From Tautonia plasticadhaerens (GTDB taxonomy: Bacteria > Planctomycetota > Planctomycetia > Isosphaerales > Isosphaeraceae), in NCBI RefSeq assembly GCF_007752535.1, contig NZ_CP036430.1:1-64000 (forward strand): a stretch of DNA of 64,000 nt, given 5' to 3'. Shown here piece by piece: positions 1 through 9,400 of the stretch. Numbering within the stretch: position 1 is the stretch's first letter; every line of letters starts with the position of its first letter. Made by a program: the position numbers and the translations under genes. Below the pieces are notes generated by a model. The model was not told the DNA's origin and ran no database searches. It saw only the letters and a list, made by a program, of their open reading frames with translations.

Positions 1-1647
1 GTGTTGCAGAATTCAGGCACCGGGGACGGGGAGGCCGGACCGGGACCAGCCCTGGGGACGCTCGAAGCGGGGCCGAAGACCGTGGACAAGACCGACCGAG
101 ATCGCACCCCTTCGCTCTTCGACGATCCCGAGGTCGGGGACGGCGGCGACGCCCAGGGGGAGGGGGCCGATGCCTCGGCCGAGCCGGCCTTCAAGGACGA
201 GCTGAACCTGGCCGAGTTCCCGATCGCCGCCCTGGCCGACCGGATCCCCGACGGGCAGACCACCCTGGTCTTCGAGGACCGACTCGACCGCCGGGACGGG
301 CCGCCGATCGTCCGCCGGCTGACGATCATGGGGACGGCCAAGCACGGCCTGCCGACCTCGATGGACGACGAGGTCCTGGTCGGACTGATCCAGCTCACCA
401 AGCGCTGGAATAATTTCACGGAAGCAAAGGTAAATTTTTCCAGGTATGAATTGATCGAGCTGCTCGGCTGGCCGCAGACGGGACAGAGCTACCGGCGGAT
501 CGAGGAGGCACTGCACCGCTGGGTCGGGATCGTCCTGTCGTATGAGAATGCGTGGTGGGACAATGCCGCCAAGAGCTGGGTGGATGAAAATTTCCACGTC
601 CTCGACAATGTTTCCCTGTACGACCGCGAGCGGCGACGCCAGACTCGGGGCGCAAGTTCAACCCAGACAACCGGTTCGAGGAGGAGAGGCAAACGCGGGA
701 ACGCCCCGCCGCCGCTGTCGAGCTTCAAGTGGAACGAGGTCATCTTCCGGAGTTTCCAGAGCGGAAACCTGAAGCAGATCGACCTGGAATTCTACCTCAG
801 GCTCCGCTTGCCGACGACAAAACGTGTGTTCAGATTCCTTGATAAGCGATTCTACCGCTGTGACCGACTCGAGTTCGACCTGCGCACCCTGGCCTGCGAG
901 CACATCGGCCTGAGCCGCTCCTACAAGCCGACCGAGCTGAAGCGGCGGTTACGGCCGGCGATCGCCGAGTTGGAGCAGCACGGCTTCCTCGAGCCGACGG
1001 CCGAGGAGGACCGCTATATCCGGAAGGCCCGGGGGCACTGGCAGATCGTCTTCGTCCGGGGCCCCCGGGGGCGGTCGCCGATCGAGCCGACGGCCGAGGA
1101 GCTGGCCGAGCTGGCCGAGGCGCTCACCTCCCGGGGGGTGGCCATCCGGACGGCCTCGGAACTGGTCGAGCGGCACGCCCCGGAATTCCTCCGGGCCAAG
1201 ATCGCCATTTTTGACTGGATGTCGGCCAGGGATGATAAACGGCTGGCCCGGAACCGGGCCGGGTACCTCGTCTCGTCGATCCGGGAGGATTACGGCGCCC
1301 CCGACGACTACGTCCCCCCCGCCGACGCCGATCAGCTCGCCCGGGCCGAGGCCGCCGTCGCCGAGGAGGAGCGCCGGCGTCGGGCCGCCGAGCTGGCCGA
1401 GGCCGAGCGACTCCGGGCCGCCGAGGCCGCCGAGGCCGAGCGACAGGCCGGCCTCCGGGCCCGCTGGGCGGAGCTACCCAAGGAGGACCGCGACGCCATC
1501 ACCGCCCGGGTCAAGGCCACCCACCCCGGCCTCCGACGCTGGAAGACGATGCTCGAGCCCCTCTGCCTCGCCGCCCTGGAGGCCCACCTCGGGGGGGAGA
1601 CGCCCCCCGGACAGGGGTCGCTGTTCACCTCGGATGGCGAAGAATGA
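1..1647 (+). CDS. Plasmid replication initiator protein (RepA/RPA type)
   Basis: Probable initiator of plasmid replication, which would bind the replicon's origin. The 548-residue product starts with GTG at base 1. An acidic, variable stretch of about 75 residues is followed by the conserved initiator core (about 80-360), including 'RRLTIMGTAKHGLPTS' and 'RYELIELLGWPQTGQSYRRI', as in the replication initiator protein A family. After about residue 430 the tail is rich in Ala, Glu and Arg and looks like a charged helix. Codons around 405-445 and 780-850 are AT-richer than the rest. No upstream sequence is visible, so promoter and start cannot be tested. It converges on the next gene with a gap of 41 bases. 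Nearby ParA supports a plasmid. The family call is by eye. Confidence 0.8.
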   Translation: MLQNSGTGDGEAGPGPALGTLEAGPKTVDKTDRDRTPSLFDDPEVGDGGDAQGEGADASAEPAFKDELNLAEFPIAALADRIPDGQTTLVFEDRLDRRDGPPIVRRLTIMGTAKHGLPTSMDDEVLVGLIQLTKRWNNFTEAKVNFSRYELIELLGWPQTGQSYRRIEEALHRWVGIVLSYENAWWDNAAKSWVDENFHVLDNVSLYDRERRRQTRGASSTQTTGSRRRGKRGNAPPPLSSFKWNEVIFRSFQSGNLKQIDLEFYLRLRLPTTKRVFRFLDKRFYRCDRLEFDLRTLACEHIGLSRSYKPTELKRRLRPAIAELEQHGFLEPTAEEDRYIRKARGHWQIVFVRGPRGRSPIEPTAEELAELAEALTSRGVAIRTASELVERHAPEFLRAKIAIFDWMSARDDKRLARNRAGYLVSSIREDYGAPDDYVPPADADQLARAEAAVAEEERRRRAAELAEAERLRAAEAAEAERQAGLRARWAELPKEDRDAITARVKATHPGLRRWKTMLEPLCLAALEAHLGGETPPGQGSLFTSDGEE

Positions 1648-1688
1648 TCGCGTGAGTCGGTTCCGGCGGTTCGGGGCCGCCCCTCGGC

Positions 1689-2834
1689 TCAGACCCGCAG
1701 GAAGATGCGCCTCCTGTAGAGGTAATAGAGGAAGAGCCACTCGGCGACCAGCACGCCGATCGCCGCGGCGACCGGCGTGAAGTCCCCCGCGATCCGGCGG
1801 TCGGCGAGCGCGGAGACGCCGCCGAAGAAGAACCGGGAGAGCCGGTCGAAGTCGAGGAACCTGGGGACGACGTAGATGGTGATCGCGTTGACGCCGACGA
1901 CCACCAGCGGGAAGGCCCACCGCCGCCAGCCGGCCGCGTCGATCACCGCGTAGAAGAGGGCCAGCAGCAGCAAGCTCCAGCCCCCGGCGACGAGGACGAA
2001 GGAACTCGTCCACAGATTCTTGATGATCGGGAACCAGATCCCCCAGGCCGAGCCGAGGGCCAGCGCCGCCACCCCCGAGGCCGCCAGCCCCGCCGCCTTC
2101 TCCCAGGGGCCCCGGGCCGATCGCAGCCAGGCCCCGGCCAGGGCGCCGAGCAGGGTCGTGGCGACGGCCGGGATCGTCGAGAGCAGCCCCTCGTTGTCGC
2201 CGTATCCGTAGTAGGGCTCCAGGATCTTGCCGGGCAGGAAGTGGCGGTCGACCCAGCCGGCGAGGTTCCCCTGCCGGGAGAAGTCGCCCGCCTCCCCCCC
2301 CGGCGGGGCCACCCCGAGCAGCAGGGCCCAGTAGCCGAGCAGGATCGCCGAGGTCACGATCAGCTGCCCCCTGGCCGAGGTGTTCAGGACGATCACCGCC
2401 GCGAACCCGTAGCAGACGGCGATCCGCTGCAGGACGCCGGCGACCCGCAGGTCGTCCCAGTCGAACTGCAGGACGTTGTTGCAGAGCAAGCCCAGGGCGA
2501 ACAGGAGCACGACCCGGCGGGCGACCCTCCGGTAGGCGGCCCCCCTGCCCTGCCCTTCGAGCTTCCCGATCGAGAACGGCAGCACGGCGCCGACGAGGAA
2601 GAGGAAGAGCGGGAAGATCAGGTCGTAGAACCGGAACCCCTCCCACTCGGCGTGCTCGAACTGCCCGGCGATCGCCGCCGACCGGGGGGAGCCCGACCAT
2701 TCGGCCCAGGCCCTCACCAGGCGGTCGACGCCGACGATCATGAGCATGTCGAGCCCCCGGAGGGCGTCGATCGAGAGGATCCGGCCCGTCGGGGGGGGCG
2801 TCATGGGGGCGGCCTCGGCCTTCGGGTCCGTCAT
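1689..2834 (-). CDS. Integral-membrane acyltransferase of the DUF5009/HGSNAT (NagX-like) family
   Basis: A 381-residue membrane protein resembling the family that includes heparan-alpha-glucosaminide N-acetyltransferase; bacterial members are thought to move acetyl groups across the membrane onto sugars. The signature is near the N-terminus ('RILSIDALRGLDMLMIVGVD'), followed by 'FYDLIFPLFLFLVGAVLPFS'. About ten hydrophobic segments run to a basic C-terminus. The reading frame stays open upstream to 2936, but that part is Pro/Arg/Gly-rich and unlike the family, so the ATG at 2832-2834 is preferred. It lies downstream of the partition genes on the same strand, yet nothing ties it to partition. 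The substrate is unknown; a role in glycan acylation is inference. Confidence 0.78.
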   Translation of the reverse strand: MTDPKAEAAPMTPPPTGRILSIDALRGLDMLMIVGVDRLVRAWAEWSGSPRSAAIAGQFEHAEWEGFRFYDLIFPLFLFLVGAVLPFSIGKLEGQGRGAAYRRVARRVVLLFALGLLCNNVLQFDWDDLRVAGVLQRIAVCYGFAAVIVLNTSARGQLIVTSAILLGYWALLLGVAPPGGEAGDFSRQGNLAGWVDRHFLPGKILEPYYGYGDNEGLLSTIPAVATTLLGALAGAWLRSARGPWEKAAGLAASGVAALALGSAWGIWFPIIKNLWTSSFVLVAGGWSLLLLALFYAVIDAAGWRRWAFPLVVVGVNAITIYVVPRFLDFDRLSRFFFGGVSALADRRIAGDFTPVAAAIGVLVAEWLFLYYLYRRRIFLRV

Positions 2835-2989
2835 GGTGATTCGGTCCGGGGTCGGGTCGGGTCGGGTCGGGTCGAAGGGCCCTTCGAGCCCGGCACCGTC
2901 GCCGGGGGGCCGGGCCCGAGCATACCCGAGCCCCATGCGGGACGCCCGTCGCCATCGGCCCGGGCGACTGGAGGGCCCGGCCGGTCCGG

Positions 2990-3472
2990 TCAGTTCTCCG
3001 AATCGCCCTCGCCCTGTCGGCTGGACCGGCGGTCCCGGGAGTCATAGAGGACCATCGAGCCGACCAGCGGCCGGAGCAGGTCGTTGACGACCTCGGAGCG
3101 GTCCTTGCCGACGTGGATGGCGTAGAGCCAGAGCTTCTTGTCCAGCTCCTCCTCGATGGCGAACATCCGCTGGACCCGGCGGATCTTGGCGGCCCCCCTG
3201 CCCCGGCCCTTCGACCGGCCCGAGCCCCCCGAGGAGGACGAGCCGCCCGACCTCGGGGCCGGCTCCGGGTCCGGCTCCGGCTCGACGTCGGCGTCGGGCC
3301 GCCGGCGATCCTCATCGCCGGGGTCCGAGGGGGCGGGCCCGGCCGGCCGGGAGGAGGAGCCCGCCTCGGCGACGGCCATCCGGCGCTCGAACTCGGCCTC
3401 GGTCATCGCCGGCCGGACCAGGCCGGTCCGGCTCTCGGGGCCCGGGATGCCCCCGCGTCTGGTCGCGCTCAT
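2990..3472 (-). CDS. Small ribbon-helix-helix protein, probable partition partner of ParA
   Basis: A 160-residue protein encoded just downstream of ParA on the same strand (gap 106 bases), the usual place for the DNA-binding half of a partition system. The first 100 residues are a low-complexity acidic and Ser/Gly/Pro-rich region. The C-terminal 50 residues look like a ribbon-helix-helix fold: 'IEEELDKKLWLYAIHVGKDR' followed by 'SEVVNDLLRPLV'. The predicted start is preceded by GGGGAGAG. ParG/Omega-type partners are small RHH proteins that bind repeated centromere sites; here the repeat-rich DNA upstream of parA is the obvious candidate site. The length and disordered N-terminus are unusual. 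The partition role is inferred from context. Confidence 0.6.
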   Translation of the reverse strand: MSATRRGGIPGPESRTGLVRPAMTEAEFERRMAVAEAGSSSRPAGPAPSDPGDEDRRRPDADVEPEPDPEPAPRSGGSSSSGGSGRSKGRGRGAAKIRRVQRMFAIEEELDKKLWLYAIHVGKDRSEVVNDLLRPLVGSMVLYDSRDRRSSRQGEGDSEN

Positions 3473-3578
3473 CGCTCTCCCCCTGCTCTACTCGACCTGA
3501 TCGGGGATCTCCGACCGTCGCCGCGAGGGGCCGGCCCCCCTCGCCCGGGGGCCGGCCTCCCGCGATCGTCGACGGCCC

Positions 3579-4463
3579 TCACGCGGCGGCGACGGAGTCG
3601 CCGCCCTCCTCCTCGATCGGTGCCTCGTCCTCGATGGGTGCCCCGTCCTCCCCGGCCGGTCGCGGGCGGGCCGGGTCGACCGGCTCTCCCCCCCGGCTCA
3701 GGAACGCCTCGGCCGCGGCCTGATAGGCCCTCGACCCGGCGCCGTAGGGGTCGTAGCGGACCAGCGGCACGCCCCGGGCATAGGCCTCCCGGAACCGGAC
3801 CGAGGTCGGCACCGACCGGTCGAATGCCAACGGCCCGAAATAGGCCCGGACCTCGGCCTCGATCTGGCGGGCGACCAGGGTGCGGTCGACCCGGGTGATC
3901 AGGACGCCGGTGATCTCCAAGGGCCCGGCGTCGGTGAACTCCTGCCGGAGGGCGCCGACCTCCCGGATCAGGTCCTCCAGCGCCTTGACCCCGGCCAGGG
4001 CCGCGACGCACGGGTCGATCGGGATGACCACCTCGCCGACGGCGTAGAGGATCGCCACGTTGAGCGGAGTCTGCACCGGGCTGGTGTCGAGGATCACCGC
4101 GTCATAGCCGTCGAGCCGCCGGAGCACCCGGCGGACCCGGAACTCCCGGCCCTGCCCGAGCCCCTGGCTGCCCCCCATCTGGTCGGAGCAGGATCCGAGC
4201 CGGGCCCCGGGGGGGATCAGGTCGAGCCCCTCGACGACGGTCGGCAGGACCACCTCGGCGACCTCCCGCTCGTCGAGCAGGAGGTCGGCCAGGCCTTCCG
4301 ACGGCATCCCCGACGGGAAGAGGCCGAGCGAGGCGTTGCCCGACGGGTCGGCGTCGACCAGGAGGGCCCGCCGCCCGAGGTCGGCCAGGCTCGCCGCCAG
4401 GTTGATGGCGGTGGTGCTTTTGCCCACCCCGCCCTTCGCGTTGGTCACGGCGACGCTCCGCAT
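3579..4463 (-). CDS. parA: ParA-family partition ATPase
   Basis: A 294-residue Walker-type ATPase that would drive plasmid segregation with a DNA-binding partner. The deviant Walker A motif is at residues 10-17 ('KGGVGKST'), the A' strand near residue 36 ('ALLVDADPSGNASLG'), and a Walker B-like strand later ('AVILDTSPVQTPLNVAI'). The frame is open to 4580, but the ATG at 4461-4463 sits directly before the conserved 'MRSVAVTNAKGGVGKS' and has GGGGGAGGGA about 6-9 bases upstream, so this start is chosen. The C-terminal 45 residues are acidic and probably disordered. The ribbon-helix-helix gene follows in the same direction, and a long repeat-rich noncoding region lies upstream. Confidence 0.92.
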   Translation of the reverse strand: MRSVAVTNAKGGVGKSTTAINLAASLADLGRRALLVDADPSGNASLGLFPSGMPSEGLADLLLDEREVAEVVLPTVVEGLDLIPPGARLGSCSDQMGGSQGLGQGREFRVRRVLRRLDGYDAVILDTSPVQTPLNVAILYAVGEVVIPIDPCVAALAGVKALEDLIREVGALRQEFTDAGPLEITGVLITRVDRTLVARQIEAEVRAYFGPLAFDRSVPTSVRFREAYARGVPLVRYDPYGAGSRAYQAAAEAFLSRGGEPVDPARPRPAGEDGAPIEDEAPIEEEGGDSVAAA

Positions 4464-5297
4464 CGGCCGTCCCTCCCCCGATCGGGCTCCCCCCTGCCCC
4501 GCCGTTCCCCCGGATCGCTCCGGGTGCGGAGGGCCAGGTGAGGCCATAATTGCCTGGGCCGCTTCGACTCGCGGCGACACCTCGGGACCTCGGTCGCCTG
4601 TCCCCTCGAAGCCGAGGGATCAAGCGGCCGACATCCCACGTCATCGAATCGCCTCGATCCCGAGGATCCTCGGTACCCAGGCGTATCGACCGACCCGGGA
4701 CCTCGGCTCCAATCTTCTCCGGTCCCAAGTCGGCCGGTCGACCTCGGTCGGTCGAGGACCAAGTCAATCAAGCCACCCTTCCCGGTCGGTCCCAAGTCGA
4801 ATTGGCGATCGATTGGCCTCGGCAACCTGGTCGACCATCCGCCTTGGTCGCACCTCCGCCTCGTTCGCGGTGCTGCCCTGTTGCCGAGCGGATCGATATC
4901 CCTCGGTCGCTCGATCATCAAGGGACCAAGGGGCAAGGAAGCCTTGGCATCGGTAGGACCTTGGGGTCGGGAAGATGTCGATGCCTCGGTCCATCAGACC
5001 CAAGGAGGCAATCGATCCAGGGACCATGCTTTCCGAGCGACCTCGAAGCCTGTTGGTCCGGGTTTCCCCGCTTCCAAGGGATTCGATCACTCAAGGCCGA
5101 TTGACGACCAGGGCGATTCCCTTGCCTCGATCCGCTGGCCTGTTGGTTTCGAGATGTCTGGGCATCATGGTCGACCGACGGCCATATTCGACGAGTGACC
5201 TGGATCCCCTGGAACTGAGGGAGGTTGACCGACTTGTCCCATCGAGAGCGATGTGGCCGACCGCCATTGACCCCAACATGATCGAGTTCCACAGAAG

Positions 5298-5329
5298 CCG
5301 CATCGACCTTGGGACCAAGGTCGATGCGG
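5298..5329. repeat. Perfect 15-bp inverted repeat with 2-base centre
   Basis: Arms CCGCATCGACCTTGG (5298-5312) and CCAAGGTCGATGCGG (5315-5329) are exact reverse complements around a GA centre. The repeat embeds two copies of the CCAAGG word shared with the surrounding array. It is a candidate protein-binding site or cruciform in the partition/origin region. Confidence 0.85.
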
Positions 5330-5395
5330 TTCCCCGATCCATCGTCCGACCATGATCACTGGGTCCATGGATCGCTTGTTGTCGATTGAACGAGG

Positions 5396-5413
5396 GACCA
5401 AGGCGCCTTGGTC
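5396..5413. repeat. Perfect 18-bp palindrome
   Basis: GACCAAGGCGCCTTGGTC is fully self-complementary and made of two head-to-head GACCAAGG octamers. It looks like the best symmetric version of the recurring motif and may be the high-affinity site of a dimeric DNA-binding protein. Confidence 0.85.
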
Positions 5414-5472
5414 GATTGGCATCAGGGAGCCGGCGATTCCTCGGGGCCTTGGTCAGTGGCGAATCAGGGCGA

Positions 5473-5509
5473 CATGGGGCCCTGGTCGATGGTCGGCCAG
5501 GGCCCCATG
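5473..5509. repeat. Perfect 13-bp inverted repeat with 11-base spacer
   Basis: Arms CATGGGGCCCTGG (5473-5485) and CCAGGGCCCCATG (5497-5509) are exact reverse complements. The spacer is TCGATGGTCGG. It lies at the right-hand end of the repeat-rich region and could form a hairpin or act as an operator. There is no T-run, so an intrinsic terminator is less likely. Confidence 0.8.
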
Positions 5510-5540
5510 GTCGACCGGCCGGCAACAGGCCGAGGCCGAA

Positions 5541-6145
5541 GGACGATCAAGGCTCCAGGGCCGGACCGGGACCAGGGGGTCAAGGGCGCCGGTCGGGCTT
5601 GATCCTTCGTTCCCTCGGTCGCCCGCCCCCCTCGGTGGACCGGGATCTTGATCCCATGGGGCAGGGGCGGCAACCCCGGGCCGAAGGGGGGAGAGCCCGG
5701 GTCGGCCCGGGAGGCCGGGGGGTAGGGGGCACCGGGGCGGCCTGCGAGACCGATCGCCCCGGCCGACCCGGGGGCGGCCGGGGCGAGGCGGGGGCGACTC
5801 GCCCGAGGCCCGGGCGGATGGGATGATCGGTACGCCAGGGCGTGCGGGCCCGGCCCGCCTCGGGGCAGGGGGGCGGTCGGCGTCGCTCCCGGGCGTCCCA
5901 GGTGTCCCGGGTCGCCGACCCCACCGATCCCGGGTGGCGTCGGCCAGCAGATCGGATCGCCCCCGTCGAGGTCCCGGGCTCGCCGACCCGGCCGCCCGAG
6001 GCCGGCCAAGTCCGGGCCCCCGGTCGTCGGGCCGCTCATGACGCCGGGCCTCCCCGAGGTCCAGCAATCCGTCCCCGGGGCAGGGGGGGGGTGAGGCCGT
6101 CCGGGCGGCGGGATCGCATTCGCAACGTCGGGCCGGAGAATTGTT
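5541..6145. other. GC-rich noncoding stretch, no gene recognised
   Basis: All long open frames here are Pro/Arg/Gly-rich and overlap on both strands, as expected for random high-GC sequence. No conserved protein motif, ribosome-binding site or RNA fold was recognised. The repeat words of the neighbouring array stop before this stretch. Confidence 0.5.
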
Positions 6146-6193
6146 TTGACGCGCCGGGGGCGCAGTAGTAGCATCATTGTCACCATGGTGACA
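6146..6193 (+). promoter_or_regulatory. Probable sigma70-type promoter with overlapping 16-bp palindromic operator
   Basis: TTGACG at 6146-6151 is followed after 17 bases by TAGCAT at 6169-6174, a good -35/-10 pair. Just downstream, covering the expected start of transcription, is the perfect palindrome TGTCACCATGGTGACA (6178-6193). The arrangement suggests repression of the giant secreted-protein gene that begins at 6461. The regulator is unknown. The leader would be about 280 bases long. Confidence 0.55.
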
Positions 6194-6460
6194 TGGTATT
6201 GCTCCTCGACGGGCCGGATCCGGTGGGCGTGACGATGCAGCCAGATTCGAATGCACGGGATCTGACCGATCGGCACCCCTCGCCGGATCTCCGACGTGGG
6301 CCGGCATCCGAGGGGCTGACGTTCCTTGACGGGGTAGGTCGGAGCTTTCATGCTCCCAGGAGACTTGCGCAGATCCACCCCGCCGATGCAGCAGCCGCCC
6401 TCATCTCCCCGTCGTCCACCGGTGTCCGACTGCGCCGCGCGACCATAGAGGACCGTAACG

Positions 6461-9400
6461 ATGCGTCCGGGATCCTACTCTGATTCGTCCCCGTCCGATC
6501 GTCCCCGGGGCTGCCGGGAACGGTCCTCGTCATCCCAGGTCCGCAGGGCGAGGTCGCGGCGGGCCGTCCTCGAGTGGCTGGAGCCCCGGGCGCTGCTGGC
6601 CACCGTGCCGACGCCGGTCGTCTTCGACCCGGTTAACATCTCCAGCTCCGATTTCTCCGTCGACGACAACAGCGACGAGAGCAGCCCGTCGATCGCCGTC
6701 GACCCGAACAACCCGCTGCGGGTGGCGGCCGTCTGGACGCGCTGGGACACCGACCCCGACCCGGACTTCATCGGGGTCGAGGGGGCCTACTCCACCAACG
6801 GCGGCGCCTCGTGGTCGTCCTTCAACGTCAGCGGCGGCCGCCTGACCGACCCCGCGTCCAGCGCGGATGACCCGCAGAGCTTCGACCGCGAGACCGACGC
6901 CTCGGCCGCCTTCGACGCCGACGGCAACCTCTACGTCCTGTCGTCCCAGCGGACCGGGGACGCCGGGGCCGGCGTCCTGCTGCTCAACAAGTTCAGCTTC
7001 ACCGGCGCCTCGCCGGTCCGGACGATCGACAACCAAACGGTCCACGGGTGGGCCCAGGATCCGGTGCTGCTGCCGACCCTGGCCGTCGACACCACGGGGG
7101 GCCCCTTCGACGGCACCGTCTACGTCGCCTGGGTCAGCAACGACGACACCCCGCCGGATACCGACAACTGGAACCCGAACGCGATCCGGGCCGTCGCCTC
7201 GTCCGACGGGGGACAGAGCTTCTCCGGCGTCACCACCGTCAACGACGGCGGCAACTTCGGCGACCAGCGGAACACCGTCCCCCGCCTGGCGATCGGCGCC
7301 GACGGGCGGCCGTCGCTTGTCTGGGACGACTTCGGCAGCGGGGCCAACGCCGGCATCCCGTTCGACATCATCGAGTTCGATCGCCTCACCGCCGCCCGGG
7401 TCCTCACGGCCGAGCTGGGGGGCGGGCCGATCCTCGACAACGCCACGACGGAGTTCACCGTCACCGTCCCGGCCGGCCTGACCATCGCCGACCTCGACGT
7501 CCGCCTGGTCGCCGTCCACGACTCGCTCGCCGAGCTGACGATCCAGCTGCAGCGGGGCGCCACGGTGGTCACGCTCGCCAACGCCGACACGCTCGGCGGC
7601 GCGACCATGGGCTTCGGGACGGGGGGCCGCCAGTACGGCGCGGTCTTCGACAACCAGTCGCCCCGGTCGATCGTCGACGCCGCCGAGCCCTACATCGGCC
7701 GGTTCCGGCCCGAGGGCAACCTGGGCGCGTTCACCGGGGATGCGGGGGGCGACTGGACGCTCCGCATCATCGACACCGCCGCGACCGCCGACGCGGGCCC
7801 GCAGAACCTGCTCGACGCGCAGATCACCTTCACCGAGGGCCTCCGGGCCGGCCCCGACCGCAACGTCAACACCAATTCCGGCCTGCGCGCCGCGGCGATC
7901 GTCCGGGGGACGCTCGACGGCGGCGGGACGATCAGCTCGCCGGCGATGCCGCGCGGCATCGGCCCGGCGCCGACGATCGCCGCGGACACCACGGCCGACG
8001 GCCCGAACCGGGGCCGGATCTATGTCACCTACGTCGACCGGGACGCCGCCGACGACGACGACAACCCGGACGACAACACCGACATCTTCCTGGCCTACAC
8101 CGACGACGGCGGGCTGAGCTGGGTCAGGACCGGGGAGGACGGCGACATCGCCGGCCGGGTCAACGACGACCTGGCCGACCGGGACGGCTTCTCCGGGGCC
8201 GACCTCGACCTCGCCGAGGGCTTCTTCGGGGCCACCTCCAGGGGCCGGCCGCAGTTCATGCCCCAGGTGGCCGTCGACCAGCAGACCGGCACGGTCGCCG
8301 TCTCCTTCTACGACGCCCGGCACGACGCCTCCCGGGGGCGGGTGGCGACCTACCTGGCCGTCAGCGTCGACGGGGGGGAGACCTTCGCCCCCCAGACCTT
8401 TGTCAACCAGAAGGAGCTGGTCTTCGACGTCGCCACGGGCACCAACCGGGTCGTCGGGCCGATCCCCGACAACGCGGCGCAGGGCAACACCGTCGGCACC
8501 TTCAGCTTCGGCCACCGCCAGGGCCTGGCGGCCCTGGGCGGCAACATCTTCACCGCCTGGTCGGGCAACCTCAACGGCGGACCCGACGGCACGATTTTCC
8601 TCGACATCCGGGCCGCCCGCGCCATCACCGCCGCCGGCCCCCGGGTCGTCGACGGCACCGCCGGGGTGGTCCCGACCACCGACCCCAGCGGCACCCCCGA
8701 GGCCCGCGAGTTCGTCGTCACCTTCGACCGGCCGATCGACCCGGGCACCTTCAGCACCGACGACGCCTCGATCCGATTCCTCTCCCCCGACGGGGCGACC
8801 TCCCAGTCGATCTCGGCCACCAACGTCGTGCAGCTCAGCGAGACGGAGTTCCGCGTCGAGTTCCCGCCCCAGACCCGGCCGGGCACGTACAGCTACGCCG
8901 TCGGCCCGGACATCCGGGACCTGCTCGGCAACCCGATGGACCAGGACGCCGACGCCACGCCCGGCGAGTCGCAGCAGGACCGGTTCGGGTCGCCCGAGCC
9001 GATCGTCGGCGGCTCCCCGCTGACCGGGCCGTTCGTCCGGGACACCCTGCCGCTGATCGTGCCCGGCCCCCGGGTCGTGGCTACCCGGGCCGTGCTCGGC
9101 GACGGGACCACCGTGCCGACGACCGACCCCGCGCTCAATAGCACGGTCGTCGGCCTCGAGGTCGTCTTCGACCGCGACATGGAGGGCAACACCTTCTCGG
9201 CCGAGGACGTGCTCCGGGTCGTCGGCCCGGCCGGCGAGGTGGACCGCTCCTCGATCGTCATCCAGCAGCTCGACGCCCGGACCTTCCGCGTCCTGTTCGA
9301 TGGTCAGCAGCTCAGCGGCACCTACCAGGTCGTGCTCAGCTCCAACATCCAGTCGGTCGGCGGCTACCTGGTCGACTCGAACCAGAACGCCGGCGTCGAC

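Larger units (their letters stand above)
4586..5452. repeat. Dense array of CCAAGG/CCTTGG and GACCTCGGTC-like sites (candidate partition site or iterons)
   Basis: This noncoding DNA upstream of parA is filled with one word family. CCAAGG or CCTTGG occurs at 4842, 4926, 4942, 4959, 5000, 5074, 5307, 5315, 5398, 5406 and 5447: eleven times in about 610 bases, where chance predicts fewer than one. Six of these extend to the octamer GACCAAGG/CCTTGGTC (4842, 4924, 5313, 5396, 5406, 5447). The left part carries related GACCTCGGTC at 4586 and 4740. No frame here encodes a recognisable protein, and G+C is visibly lower than in the genes. The position between parA and the next gene fits a centromere-like (parS) or iteron region. 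That role is inference. Confidence 0.65.

Noticed and set aside
5453-6378. Overlapping frames of about 280-300 residues before the giant gene
   Set aside because: Their composition is Pro/Arg/Gly noise, with no motif and no start signal; the same DNA holds a promoter and operator.
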